From Candidatus Thalassolituus haligoni (GTDB taxonomy: Bacteria; Pseudomonadota; Gammaproteobacteria; Pseudomonadales; Oceanobacteraceae), in the NCBI RefSeq assembly GCF_041222825.1, contig NZ_CP139482.1:527001-591000 (forward strand): a DNA stretch of 64,000 bases, written 5' to 3'. A program made the position numbers and the translations under genes. Below, in pieces: positions 54,026-63,323 of the stretch (position 1 is its first letter; every line of letters begins with the position of its first letter). A model generated the notes under the pieces. The model had not been told where the DNA came from, ran no database searches, and saw only the letters and a list, made by a program, of their open reading frames with translations.

Positions 54026-56032
54026 TCAGATAAATTCCTGGGCGTTATCAACATACCAGTCAAATATATCCGGGTTTGCCAAACCATCACGTTTGGCAAC
54101 ATCTTCCGGATTAAAACCCAATAATACTTTTTTTATTGGCAACTCCAGTTTTTTACCGGTTATATTTCTAGGAATACCCGGAACTGCCAGGATTTTATTC
54201 GGCACATAACGAGGTGATAAGGAAACACGAATTTCAGAGCGAATAGTGTCTTCGATCTCCGTCGTCAATTCAGATTCATTCCGAAGAACGACAAACAGGG
54301 CCAACATCGATGGTTTGCCCAGGTATTCGAGGTCAACCACCATCGAATCCGCTACCACTGGCAAGCGATCAACCACCCGGTATATTTCACTGGTTCCCAT
54401 GCGAATACCACCACGGTTAATAGTAGCGTCAGAACGTCCAAAAATAACGCCACTTGATGCCTGTGACCTGGAGTTAAGCTCCAGCCAGTCGCCATGACGC
54501 CACACAGATTGACCGCTCTTTGCATCCGTATACATGCCGAAATAACTGTCAAGATAACGCTCATCATCCTTGTCGCCCCAAAAATACAACGGCATGGATG
54601 GCAAAGCACGGGTGCACACTAACTCACCCACCCGCCCTTCGACTGGCCGCCCATCATCGTCAAAGGCATAAACAGCAGCTCCTAGTCCCCGGCACTGCAT
54701 TTCTCCAGAGTACACGGGCAATGTCGGTGCACCAGTAATAAAAGCACCGGCAATATCTGTCCCGCCAGAAGCAGAGGTCACCCAAACATCCGGTACCTGA
54801 CGATAAATCCATTCATAAGACTCAGGGGTCAGGGGCGCACCTGATGAAATAATGGTTCGTAGCGTCGACAAATCACAGTCTCTACCAGGTTCGACATTAA
54901 ATTTATCGCAAGAAGCAAAGAAACCAGCACCGGCCCCAAATGCCTCTACGTTATTCTCGGCGACAAATCGCCACAATCTCTGCCAATCCGGTGTGCTGCC
55001 TGAGCCAGTAAGCGCACCGTCAAACAGACATACCGTAGCGCCCACCAGTAAGCCACACACCAATATATTCCAAACAATCCAACCGGTGCTGGCAACCCAA
55101 AGATAGCGATCACCCGGCCCCAAGTCGGTATGAAAAGCAGCCGACACTATATTCATAAGAGCGACGCCACCATGACCATGCACAATCGCTTTGGGAATAC
55201 CGGTGGTACCGGATGAATATACTACCCAAAGCGGCTGTTCAAATGATACGGACTCGCACCGCAACTGGGGTTTCTGACTGCTGGCCTGTTGCCATGATAT
55301 GGTTTCCTTTCCGGCAATATCCGCACGATCTGAAGATATAAGATTGACCCTGATAATGGTTTTCAGCGTTGGTAGACTGGATGCCACTTCTTCGATAACG
55401 GGTCTTTTATCGATGGTTTTGCCGCTAAAAACATAGCCATCACAGGCGATGAATGCTTTTGGCTCTATTTGCTGAAAACGATCCAGAATACTAACTGGTC
55501 CCATTTCTGGGGCACATATAGACCAGATTGCACCGACTGCGGCAACGGCCAGAAATGACACAACCGCATGCCAGGTATTCGGCAAACAGGCGACAACCCG
55601 ATCTCCTGGCTGTACCCCCTGACTACGCAGACATTCCGCAAGAGAAGCCACTTGCTGTTTCAGTTCAGACCAACTCAGCTCCCCTTTACCAAGCGCCTCG
55701 CTCTCATAAACCAGCGCCGGGCTATCAAGGTGTGCAAAGCGAAAGACCTGCTCGGCAAAGTTAGTAGTAACTCCTTTGAACCAGCGCGTGTACGGCATCG
55801 CATCGGAGGACATTACCTCACCAACCGTATCTGCGTAAGGCAATTCAAAATAATCGACGACAGATTTCCAGAAATCTTCTGGGTGAGTCTCAGCACTCCA
55901 GGACCACAAATCATCGTAACGATCAAACGACACTCCTCGGGTTTCCTTGAGCCAGTTGGTATAACCGGTCAACTTCGCCTGCTTCAGTCGCTCATTCGAT
56001 GGTTGCCAAAGCACCTTGGGTTGCGCAGTCAT
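54026..56032 (-). CDS. aacS: Acetoacetyl-CoA synthetase
   Basis: 668 residues of the acyl-adenylate-forming family. Motif A3 is YSSGTTGIPKAIVHGHGG (about 277), then TASGGTD, the GRSDATINRGGIRMGTSEIYRVVD region and the lysine-bearing NITGKKLELPIKK near the end. The long N-terminal part and WSxSAETHPEDFW match acetoacetyl-CoA synthetases. It activates acetoacetate or a similar oxo acid for thiolysis. ATG 56032 has AAGGAG upstream, 10 nt after the thiolase stop. Confidence 0.88.
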   Translation of the reverse strand: MTAQPKVLWQPSNERLKQAKLTGYTNWLKETRGVSFDRYDDLWSWSAETHPEDFWKSVVDYFELPYADTVGEVMSSDAMPYTRWFKGVTTNFAEQVFRFAHLDSPALVYESEALGKGELSWSELKQQVASLAECLRSQGVQPGDRVVACLPNTWHAVVSFLAVAAVGAIWSICAPEMGPVSILDRFQQIEPKAFIACDGYVFSGKTIDKRPVIEEVASSLPTLKTIIRVNLISSDRADIAGKETISWQQASSQKPQLRCESVSFEQPLWVVYSSGTTGIPKAIVHGHGGVALMNIVSAAFHTDLGPGDRYLWVASTGWIVWNILVCGLLVGATVCLFDGALTGSGSTPDWQRLWRFVAENNVEAFGAGAGFFASCDKFNVEPGRDCDLSTLRTIISSGAPLTPESYEWIYRQVPDVWVTSASGGTDIAGAFITGAPTLPVYSGEMQCRGLGAAVYAFDDDGRPVEGRVGELVCTRALPSMPLYFWGDKDDERYLDSYFGMYTDAKSGQSVWRHGDWLELNSRSQASSGVIFGRSDATINRGGIRMGTSEIYRVVDRLPVVADSMVVDLEYLGKPSMLALFVVLRNESELTTEIEDTIRSEIRVSLSPRYVPNKILAVPGIPRNITGKKLELPIKKVLLGFNPEDVAKRDGLANPDIFDWYVDNAQEFI

Positions 56033-56042
56033 GATTATCTCC

Positions 56043-57230
56043 TTACTCGATTTCAAACAGCGCTGCTGCGCCCATACCACCACCGATACACATGGAAGCA
56101 ATAAAATATTTTACGCCGCGACGTTTTGCTTCAAGCAAACCGGAGCCGACGATTCGGGCACCCGATACACCATAGGGATGGCCTAACGCAATCGCCCCAC
56201 CATTAACATTCAGACGATCCAGAGGAATCCCCAGAGCATGGGCGCAATACAGCACCTGAACCGCAAAAGCCTCGTTAATTTCCCACAAACCAATATCGTC
56301 AACGGTCAGGCCTGCACGGGCTAACAATTTGGGGATGGCATAAACCGGGCCGATCCCCATGACTTCAGGCTCACATCCGGCAACCACAAAATCGCGAAAG
56401 ACTCCAAGAGGCTCGACGCCAAGCTCCTGCGCTTTGGCACGACTGCACACCAAGGTCGCAACACTGCCATCTGAAAACTGGCTGGCATTGCCTGCTGTTA
56501 CCGTACCGCCGTCAAGTACGGCATTCAGTCCGGACAATCCCTCTATTAAAGTATCTGGCCGAATACCCTCATCACGACTGACGGTAATATCCCGTTGTCC
56601 AGAGACTGCTCGCGTTGCCCGGTCAAACAGGTTCATGGTGGTAGAGACAGGGACAATTTCCTGATCGAACACACCATTGTCAGCGGCTTTAGCCGCCAGC
56701 ATCTGGCTTCTCAGGCCATAGGCATCCTGATCCTCTCGAGAAACCTCGAAGCGCCGGGCAACCTCTTCAGCGGTTTGCAGCATGGTCCAATAGATCCCTG
56801 GATGCTGGCTCTTCAAATCAGTATCTTCCAGCATGAAAGTATTCATGCTGCCCTGGGTTCCAGAAATAGATTCCACACCGGCCGCAACAAAAGCCTCGCC
56901 CTGACCACTGATAACCGCTTGTGAAGCCGTCGCGATTGTTTGCAGGGAACTGGCACAAAAGCGGTTAATGGTCATGCCTGGTACACTATTACCAAGACCG
57001 GCTGCCAGGGCGATCTGACGGGCGATATTGAATCCGGTGGGTCCTTCAGGAAACCCACAGCCCATCAGTACATCAGAGATATCCTTGGGGTCGATACCCG
57101 CACGACGCACCGCCTCAGCGACAGAGGCCTTACCAAGCTGCGCGCCATGGGTGGCATTAAATGCACCACGAAACGATTTACCCAAAGCGGTTCTGGCATA
57201 GGAAGCAATGACCGCATCATTCGATTTCAT
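56043..57230 (-). CDS. Acetyl-CoA acetyltransferase (thiolase)
   Basis: About 395 residues. Catalytic cysteine in NRFCASSLQ (about 88), NEAFA, the histidine in GGAIALGHPYGVSGAR and the second cysteine in CIGGGMG near the end. Cleaves acetoacetyl-CoA or a longer 3-oxoacyl-CoA to acetyl-CoA. ATG 57230 is preferred because AAAGG stands 8 nt before it; ATG 57236 would be only 2 nt from it. Directly upstream of aacS, a pair that turns acetoacetate into two acetyl-CoA. Confidence 0.88.
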   Translation of the reverse strand: MKSNDAVIASYARTALGKSFRGAFNATHGAQLGKASVAEAVRRAGIDPKDISDVLMGCGFPEGPTGFNIARQIALAAGLGNSVPGMTINRFCASSLQTIATASQAVISGQGEAFVAAGVESISGTQGSMNTFMLEDTDLKSQHPGIYWTMLQTAEEVARRFEVSREDQDAYGLRSQMLAAKAADNGVFDQEIVPVSTTMNLFDRATRAVSGQRDITVSRDEGIRPDTLIEGLSGLNAVLDGGTVTAGNASQFSDGSVATLVCSRAKAQELGVEPLGVFRDFVVAGCEPEVMGIGPVYAIPKLLARAGLTVDDIGLWEINEAFAVQVLYCAHALGIPLDRLNVNGGAIALGHPYGVSGARIVGSGLLEAKRRGVKYFIASMCIGGGMGAAALFEIE

Positions 57231-57263
57231 ATTCATAACCTTTATTGATGACTGATAATGGGG

Positions 57264-58427
57264 TTAATGTGACAAGACGACTGGCGAATTGCGTTTGATA
57301 TGTCGACCGATCATAAAGAATGACAACATGGCTACCAGTGCCAGGACACTGACCGCATAAGGAAGGGCGCCATAGCCTATTTCCTGAACCAGTACGCCAC
57401 CCAAAAATGGACCGATGCTGGCACCAAGCATATTGATCGCAGGCGTTGAAGAGACAACTCGTCCACTGGGATCCAGTTTTGCAAACAAGCCGAATGCAAA
57501 GGTATGAGTGAATATCATAATAAAGGGATAAAAAGCCCCGGCAGCGGCATACATATAAAAACTGCCGGAATACACAATAGCGAAAGCCAGCAGCACCTGA
57601 AATACCGGGGCAAATTGCATCACCCGATGTGCTTTGAGGTGTTTTTCCAACACCGCTGCCAGCGCTGCCGGTGCCAGATTAACAAGCCCGAGGAATGCCA
57701 GCATGGATGCCATTTGCTCGACACTGAATCCCTTGCTGGAACCTACCCGTTCCAGAAAACTGAACATCATCGACTGCATGATCGCCATCAGTGATACGCC
57801 GGCGATACCAAACCAGACGCCGACAGGTAAAGCAGTATGAGGCTTGCTGCTGCGCGCCTGCTGCTGCACAGACCTATCCGGGTCGGGGAAGAAAAAACCG
57901 GTCAGAATGGCTGCCATCAACATAATCACGGCAAAAACGTAATACATGGCCTCGGCGCCATAGGCGTGAATCAGTAATGGCACACTGCCCATAAATCCAA
58001 TGGCAAAAATGCCATTGGCAAACTGTAACAAGGCAAAGGTGCGATGAGGATTGGCACTACGACCCACCGTGCCATGGGTTAGCGACAGTGCACAACCCAG
58101 GGCCAAACCACCGAGGAAGTGAAAAACACCCATGATCTCATATTGGTCAACAACGATATTAAGCAAAAACAGAATACCGCAAGCAACAAAACCCAGAGGC
58201 ACCAGAATCCGCGCATTAATACGATTAAATCGAGGCGCCAGATACAGGCTGGCCACAACCACACCGATCAGGAAAATACTGGCTAATCCACCTGCCCGTG
58301 CAGGTGAAAAACCAAAGCCGGATATCAGGCTTCCTACCCAAACAGGCAGGGCCACCATATCCACCATACCCGCTACGTGTGCCGAGCAAAGCGCAAGTCT
58401 ACCTCTGGCACATTCAGTCGTTGCCAT
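57264..58427 (-). CDS. MFS transporter
   Basis: 387 residues with about 12 membrane helices in two halves separated by a polar loop (about 190-205, DRSVQQQARSSKPH). No close family was recognised; the general layout is that of small-molecule carriers. ATG 58427 with AAGG 8 nt upstream. Between the transhydroxylase genes and thiolase, so it may import or export an aromatic intermediate of the same route. Confidence 0.78.
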   Translation of the reverse strand: MATTECARGRLALCSAHVAGMVDMVALPVWVGSLISGFGFSPARAGGLASIFLIGVVVASLYLAPRFNRINARILVPLGFVACGILFLLNIVVDQYEIMGVFHFLGGLALGCALSLTHGTVGRSANPHRTFALLQFANGIFAIGFMGSVPLLIHAYGAEAMYYVFAVIMLMAAILTGFFFPDPDRSVQQQARSSKPHTALPVGVWFGIAGVSLMAIMQSMMFSFLERVGSSKGFSVEQMASMLAFLGLVNLAPAALAAVLEKHLKAHRVMQFAPVFQVLLAFAIVYSGSFYMYAAAGAFYPFIMIFTHTFAFGLFAKLDPSGRVVSSTPAINMLGASIGPFLGGVLVQEIGYGALPYAVSVLALVAMLSFFMIGRHIKRNSPVVLSH

Positions 58428-58528
58428 ATCAAGAACCTTTATTATATTTATGAAAGCCCAGCCAACCTGGCATATCTTAAAGGTATGCCAGAGTAATAAT
58501 AACGATTAAAAACCATCCTGAAGAGTTA

Positions 58529-59365
58529 TTAAATCATACATAACTCATTCAGAACAACAGAAGACTCCCCATCACCAAAGCCAACATCTATCGACTCAAA
58601 TACCAAACCTTGCGACATCAGAGAGAGTTTCATTATATCTTTTGTTATCGGTACTTTATGAATACGGAATTCGCCAAATTCATCCGTTATGGCTTCACCC
58701 AGCGGCTGGCCATGACATTCAAGAGTAACCTGCACACCTGCCAGACATTCATTTTTGGCAAATACCGCACCAGCTACATAACCATCGGTAAAATGGTGAT
58801 TATTGCGATAGTAGACCCGAGGCGAGGTACCCAACTCCGGCTTCAGCACCTCATATCCCTTGGCACTGGCGTGCTGTTGCATTTCTGCATCCGTTTTCTG
58901 CACCGCATAGATAGCATGAGTGGGGCAAGCCTGGGCACCACGGGGTTGTTTCCAGCCCTGATCCAGCAGGTGTGCATCAAAAATCCACTGCTGCGGTAGC
59001 GCTAGCTCTTCATTCCAGTAAATAGCCCCGTAAGGACACGAACCCACAATATCCTTACGCCCATGGGCTTTTTCCGGATCAACAATCACAATGCCATCGG
59101 CACGCTTTTGAATGGCATCCGGAGCATGTTGAATACAGGGCGCATTATCACAATGGTTACAGGTCACAGGGCGATGTGAAATTTCAATCAGTGCACCCGA
59201 TCCACGTTCGGAAGATTCGATAGCAATCAGATTATTACCCATACCCGGCACTCTGGCCGAATAACCGGAAATATCATTACCGAGGTATTCATCCTTGGTC
59301 GCCAGAACGCAGTTATTGCAATTTTCACACAATTCCACATCAATCAGCAGGTTCCACTTTTTCAT
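58529..59365 (-). CDS. athS: Iron-sulfur subunit of pyrogallol transhydroxylase-like enzyme
   Basis: 278 residues. The N-terminal ferredoxin-like part has C-E-N-C-N-N-C (13-19), C-N-H-C-D-N-A-P-C (about 69-77) and single Cys in GSCPYG and QACPTH: eight in all, with an Ala (HAPDA) where a fourth Cys of the second motif normally stands. The C-terminal 80 residues (GVQVTLECHGQPLGEAITDEFGEFRI) form a carboxypeptidase-regulatory/Cna-B-like beta domain, the extra barrel known from the small subunit of Pelobacter transhydroxylase. ATG overlaps the large-subunit stop by 4 nt. Confidence 0.8.
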   Translation of the reverse strand: MKKWNLLIDVELCENCNNCVLATKDEYLGNDISGYSARVPGMGNNLIAIESSERGSGALIEISHRPVTCNHCDNAPCIQHAPDAIQKRADGIVIVDPEKAHGRKDIVGSCPYGAIYWNEELALPQQWIFDAHLLDQGWKQPRGAQACPTHAIYAVQKTDAEMQQHASAKGYEVLKPELGTSPRVYYRNNHHFTDGYVAGAVFAKNECLAGVQVTLECHGQPLGEAITDEFGEFRIHKVPITKDIMKLSLMSQGLVFESIDVGFGDGESSVVLNELCMI

Positions 59366-62334
59366 ATCGCTTCACCTTGTTTTACGACATCAAACCGTAC
59401 AACCTCAACCAGACAGGAGTTCGGAGACATACTGCTTGTACCTTTCATTTGTGGCCGGTCTGAAGTCAGGATATTCATACAGCCGCCGATTTCAACCAAC
59501 TCCCCGTTCATCATGACTCGCTTGTATTCTGCACTGGATTCAAAGGACTTGACCACTCCGACGGCCACTTGGTCGCTGATATCTGCAGCACACAGTACCG
59601 CTCCACGGGCGTTAAAAACCTTGACGATATCGTTTTTGCGAATATTACGTGCCTCCGCATCATCCGAATTAATACGTACAATCCAGTAATAATGACCATC
59701 TATCAAACGTCGGTGGTCATTGATGGTATTGGTAATGCTGTTTTTACCATCCACATGGGTATGGAAGCTGTAGCGGGAATGTGTTGCCAACATTTGTAAC
59801 GGGTATTTATCCGTTAACGAGGTCGTCGCTGGGCCTTCCCAGGACTGAATGTATTTATTAACCAAAGGCCGTTCTTCATTTGCTGGATCAGACCGGCGTA
59901 AGGTCTCTGGAATAAACTCAAATTTGCCGCTTGGAGTCTGTAATCCTTTTCCGAAGGTTTCAGCATATTGTGATGGCAAAGGCTGGGCTTCCGGAACATC
60001 CTTATGGCGGCCTTCGGCAAACCAGCGCATATTGACCGGGTCTCTCAGCTCTTCCTTTTCTGCCGGGACAACAAAATAACCCTTGCGACAAAACGCTTTC
60101 CAGGAAATATAATCCACCAGATCGGTAGATTCATACACGCGCTTCACCCAGTCCAGCTCGGTGCACCCTTCGGTAAAGACCGTACCCAGACCCAGTCGAT
60201 TGAGAATATCGGTAAAAATCTGATAATCCGATTTGGACTCACCAAGCGGCTCAATGCATTTATGCTGCAGAGCGATCACCCGGTGATTCAGACCGTTAAA
60301 ACCATGCGGTAAATAACCACCACCACTGCCCCACTCGCCAATGTCCCAGCGTTCGAGCGATGTACAGGCTGGCAATATAATGTCTGAAAACAGCGCCTCA
60401 CCTTCCATGCAGATCGACTGGTTCACCACAAAATCGATAGATTCATGGCGATAGGCTTCATCCATACGCGAGGAATTGGTCAGCGTGCTGTATGACGAAC
60501 CGCCGTAACGATAAATCATACGGATTTTTGAGTAACCCGGCATCGGGTACTGGAAAGGCGCGAACTGGGCTTCTTGCGCCGTGCCATCCCATAGGTAACC
60601 CGATGCTTCACCGTTAATAATAGCTTCTGGAAACTGTTGCCTTGGCACCATCTGCTTGACCGGATTCATCGTCAGAACATGGGGCATTTTCTGGTAATTA
60701 TTCACCGAGTTGGCATTCCAGTTCAGCTCGCCAGATATACCGCCGTCGGCATAACCCGGAAAATAGAAATGCAGGTCAATCGGGGTGCCCGCCTGGAGGT
60801 TACCCATATTGATACCCGGTTTGCCCCAGCCTTGCATGGCCATCATCATGACCATGTTACGAGCCCACTGCGCACCGGTTGCCCCCCGACAGGCACCACC
60901 AAAACCACTACCACTGGCACCCGGTGCCAGATAGGTCTTTTTGCCCGCCCACTTGCGTGCCAGCGCACGACAGACAGCAGCAGAAACCCCGGTTTCCTGA
61001 GCTTGCCATTCCGGTGTTTTATCCACACCGTCACTTTCACCCATCAGATACGCTTTCCATTCATCAAAACCGGTGGTGTTTTTGGCGATATAATCCTTGT
61101 CGTAAAGATCTTCTTTAACCCAGACATTCATAATCGCGATCGCCAGCGCCGAATCCGTACCAGGCTTGATAGGAATCCACTTGCCACCCAGCAACTGGGC
61201 TGTCGGGTTGTAGTGAGGATCAATATGGACAAAATCGATGCCCAGCTGCTTGGCCCATAAACGACGCGGTGTGCCTTCAAAGCCCATATAACCGCCATTG
61301 GTGCTTTCAGGATCACTGGACCAGAAGATGATTTGCTCACATTCTTTCAGGCAGTCTTCAACGGTGCCGTAATTACCGGCAATACCAACCCGCATGGAAC
61401 CACCAAAATGGTGCATCGCCCCCCAATACCAGCCTTCCCAGCTGTCTGGATTAGCAGCCAAACGGGTAAAACCGATCAGGTTGGCAAAACGCATCAATGA
61501 GCTGAGGTAATAGCCGACATTGCCCCATTGATGGTGAGAAGACATCGGAAAGACAATTGAGCCTGGGCCATATTCACGTTTCTGACGATTGATTTCCTTC
61601 GACACGATATCGAGTGCCTCGTCCCAGGAAATACGTTCATAGCCTGAAATACCCCGGTTTTGCGGATTGCGCTCCCCTTCCGGGTCAAAATCCACCCGTT
61701 TCATGGGATAAAGAACACGCTTGTCGGAATACACAACCGACTTGTGCGCCAACGCATGTGGTGCCACCGTGGCACGACGTTCAGGCGTAAAGGATTTACC
61801 ACGCGCCTCAATAGTCCATGGCTCGGCATCCGACGCATCAAAGTCAATCGGCATCGTCCGCACAATCTTATTGTCTTTGACATAGACAAACAGCGGGCCG
61901 CCATTGGTCATGGTGGTGTAACGCACCGCACCGTCTTTTTGTGGTGTACCGAACTGAACACCGGTGTGATTAATGCAGTTAAGCACCTGCATGGCCCACA
62001 CGACTTTTTCACTTTCACCAGCCACTTCAACCAGAAAGTTCTTGGCTGCATGAACGATAAAAAGTCGATCAGGTTTGGGGGACATGAATTTCAGTGCCAC
62101 GTCCAGATTCTTGAAGACAATGCTGACATCAGCATCTTCAGAAATACCAGCAACACTGGTCACCTTGCCATCCTTGACTGTGAATACACGACCGGCACTT
62201 CCATCTTTCAGCTTCATCTGAAAGGTTGCATTATGTTTTTGCAACATAGTTGCCAGCATGGAATTCTTTTTGGCTACTGCCGGGAGCATTACTCCCAGCG
62301 CAGTGAGAATTGCACGGAACTTGATTTTTTTCAC
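59362..62334 (-). CDS. athL: Molybdopterin transhydroxylase-like large subunit with extra N-terminal domain
   Basis: 990 residues. From about residue 125 on it is a DMSO-reductase-family molybdopterin protein without an N-terminal Fe-S site, like the large subunit of pyrogallol-phloroglucinol transhydroxylase (about 875 residues). His267, Asp297 and Ser298 (SSHHQW, NPDSWEGW) sit at a constant offset of 123 from the active-site His144, Asp174 and Mo-ligand Ser175 I recall for that enzyme. Residues 1-25 are a hydrophobic segment, and 30-120 (FQMKLKDGSAGRVFTVKDGK...) resemble an SCP2 sterol-carrier domain. No Tat motif seen. Presumed to transfer hydroxyl groups between phenols. Confidence 0.78.
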   Translation of the reverse strand: MKKIKFRAILTALGVMLPAVAKKNSMLATMLQKHNATFQMKLKDGSAGRVFTVKDGKVTSVAGISEDADVSIVFKNLDVALKFMSPKPDRLFIVHAAKNFLVEVAGESEKVVWAMQVLNCINHTGVQFGTPQKDGAVRYTTMTNGGPLFVYVKDNKIVRTMPIDFDASDAEPWTIEARGKSFTPERRATVAPHALAHKSVVYSDKRVLYPMKRVDFDPEGERNPQNRGISGYERISWDEALDIVSKEINRQKREYGPGSIVFPMSSHHQWGNVGYYLSSLMRFANLIGFTRLAANPDSWEGWYWGAMHHFGGSMRVGIAGNYGTVEDCLKECEQIIFWSSDPESTNGGYMGFEGTPRRLWAKQLGIDFVHIDPHYNPTAQLLGGKWIPIKPGTDSALAIAIMNVWVKEDLYDKDYIAKNTTGFDEWKAYLMGESDGVDKTPEWQAQETGVSAAVCRALARKWAGKKTYLAPGASGSGFGGACRGATGAQWARNMVMMMAMQGWGKPGINMGNLQAGTPIDLHFYFPGYADGGISGELNWNANSVNNYQKMPHVLTMNPVKQMVPRQQFPEAIINGEASGYLWDGTAQEAQFAPFQYPMPGYSKIRMIYRYGGSSYSTLTNSSRMDEAYRHESIDFVVNQSICMEGEALFSDIILPACTSLERWDIGEWGSGGGYLPHGFNGLNHRVIALQHKCIEPLGESKSDYQIFTDILNRLGLGTVFTEGCTELDWVKRVYESTDLVDYISWKAFCRKGYFVVPAEKEELRDPVNMRWFAEGRHKDVPEAQPLPSQYAETFGKGLQTPSGKFEFIPETLRRSDPANEERPLVNKYIQSWEGPATTSLTDKYPLQMLATHSRYSFHTHVDGKNSITNTINDHRRLIDGHYYWIVRINSDDAEARNIRKNDIVKVFNARGAVLCAADISDQVAVGVVKSFESSAEYKRVMMNGELVEIGGCMNILTSDRPQMKGTSSMSPNSCLVEVVRFDVVKQGEAI

Positions 62335-62408
62335 AGTATACCCTGATCTTATTTTTATCTTCAGGCAGTCAATTTCATTCAGTCATACAGAAATATCGTG
62401 AACAGAGA

Positions 62409-63281
62409 CTACTTCTTTTCATCAACAAAGGCATTTTCAATATGGCCAAGGTTTTCAATTGCAACCTTAACCACATCTCCCGCCTTTAGAAAACGATTAC
62501 TGGCAATACCGACACCGGCACAGGTTCCTGTTGCCAAAATATCACCCGGCTCTAACGTCATCGCGGTAGAGAGATGGGCAATCTGCTCATAAATATTATG
62601 GATCATCAACCCGGTATTGGCCTGCTGGCGCAGCTCATCATTAACCCAAAGACTCATTTTCAGATCCAATGGATCCTTAATTTCATCATCCGTTACCAGC
62701 CAGGGACCTAATGGGCCGTGGGTATCAAAGGATTTACCCAGGGTAAATGTCTGGCTCGCAGCCTGCCAGTCCCGAACCGTGACATCATTACTGACCATAT
62801 AGCCAAATATCACATCGCGGGCATCTTCGACAGACACATGACGACAGCGCTTGCCAATCACAACGGCCATTTCAGCTTCATAATCTATTTTGTCGGAAAC
62901 CCAGGGAACTTCAATATCTGAATATGGCCCGGTAATGCAGGATACCTGCTTGTTAAACCACAACTGGTTTGTGGGCACAGGAATACCAGCGGCGCGGGCT
63001 TCATCAGCGTGATCCTGATAATTCATACCAATAGCCAGATATTTTTGTGGATTATGAACTGGCGACACCAAGGTCAATGCAGACTCAGGAACACCAGTCA
63101 GAGCTGATACATCTGCAGAGCGAATAATCGCCATTGCATCGTCACCGGCAGCAATAATATCTTTCACGGTTGCGGGCAAATTCGAATCAATATCCGTGAT
63201 GGTATACACCAGACCATCAACAAGAATACCGGCGACAATATCATTAATATCATTGCCATTTTTAAATTGAACAAATTTCAC
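62409..63281 (-). CDS. FAH-family hydrolase/isomerase
   Basis: 290 residues with the FAH fold: AIGMNYQDHADEARAAG, the metal-binding DYEAEMAVVIG (Glu-x-Glu) near 150, and GDILATGTCAGVG near 260. This subtype covers acylpyruvate hydrolases and 2-hydroxyhepta-2,4-diene-1,7-dioate isomerases. The start is GTG 63281 with GGAG at 6 nt; the open frame begins with a TTG four codons earlier. It follows the extradiol dioxygenase by 42 nt, so it probably handles a ring-cleavage product. Confidence 0.83.
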   Translation of the reverse strand: MKFVQFKNGNDINDIVAGILVDGLVYTITDIDSNLPATVKDIIAAGDDAMAIIRSADVSALTGVPESALTLVSPVHNPQKYLAIGMNYQDHADEARAAGIPVPTNQLWFNKQVSCITGPYSDIEVPWVSDKIDYEAEMAVVIGKRCRHVSVEDARDVIFGYMVSNDVTVRDWQAASQTFTLGKSFDTHGPLGPWLVTDDEIKDPLDLKMSLWVNDELRQQANTGLMIHNIYEQIAHLSTAMTLEPGDILATGTCAGVGIASNRFLKAGDVVKVAIENLGHIENAFVDEKK

Positions 63282-63323
63282 AATCAACTCCAATACAGAA
63301 TCAGTATGCTTGAATCAACAATA

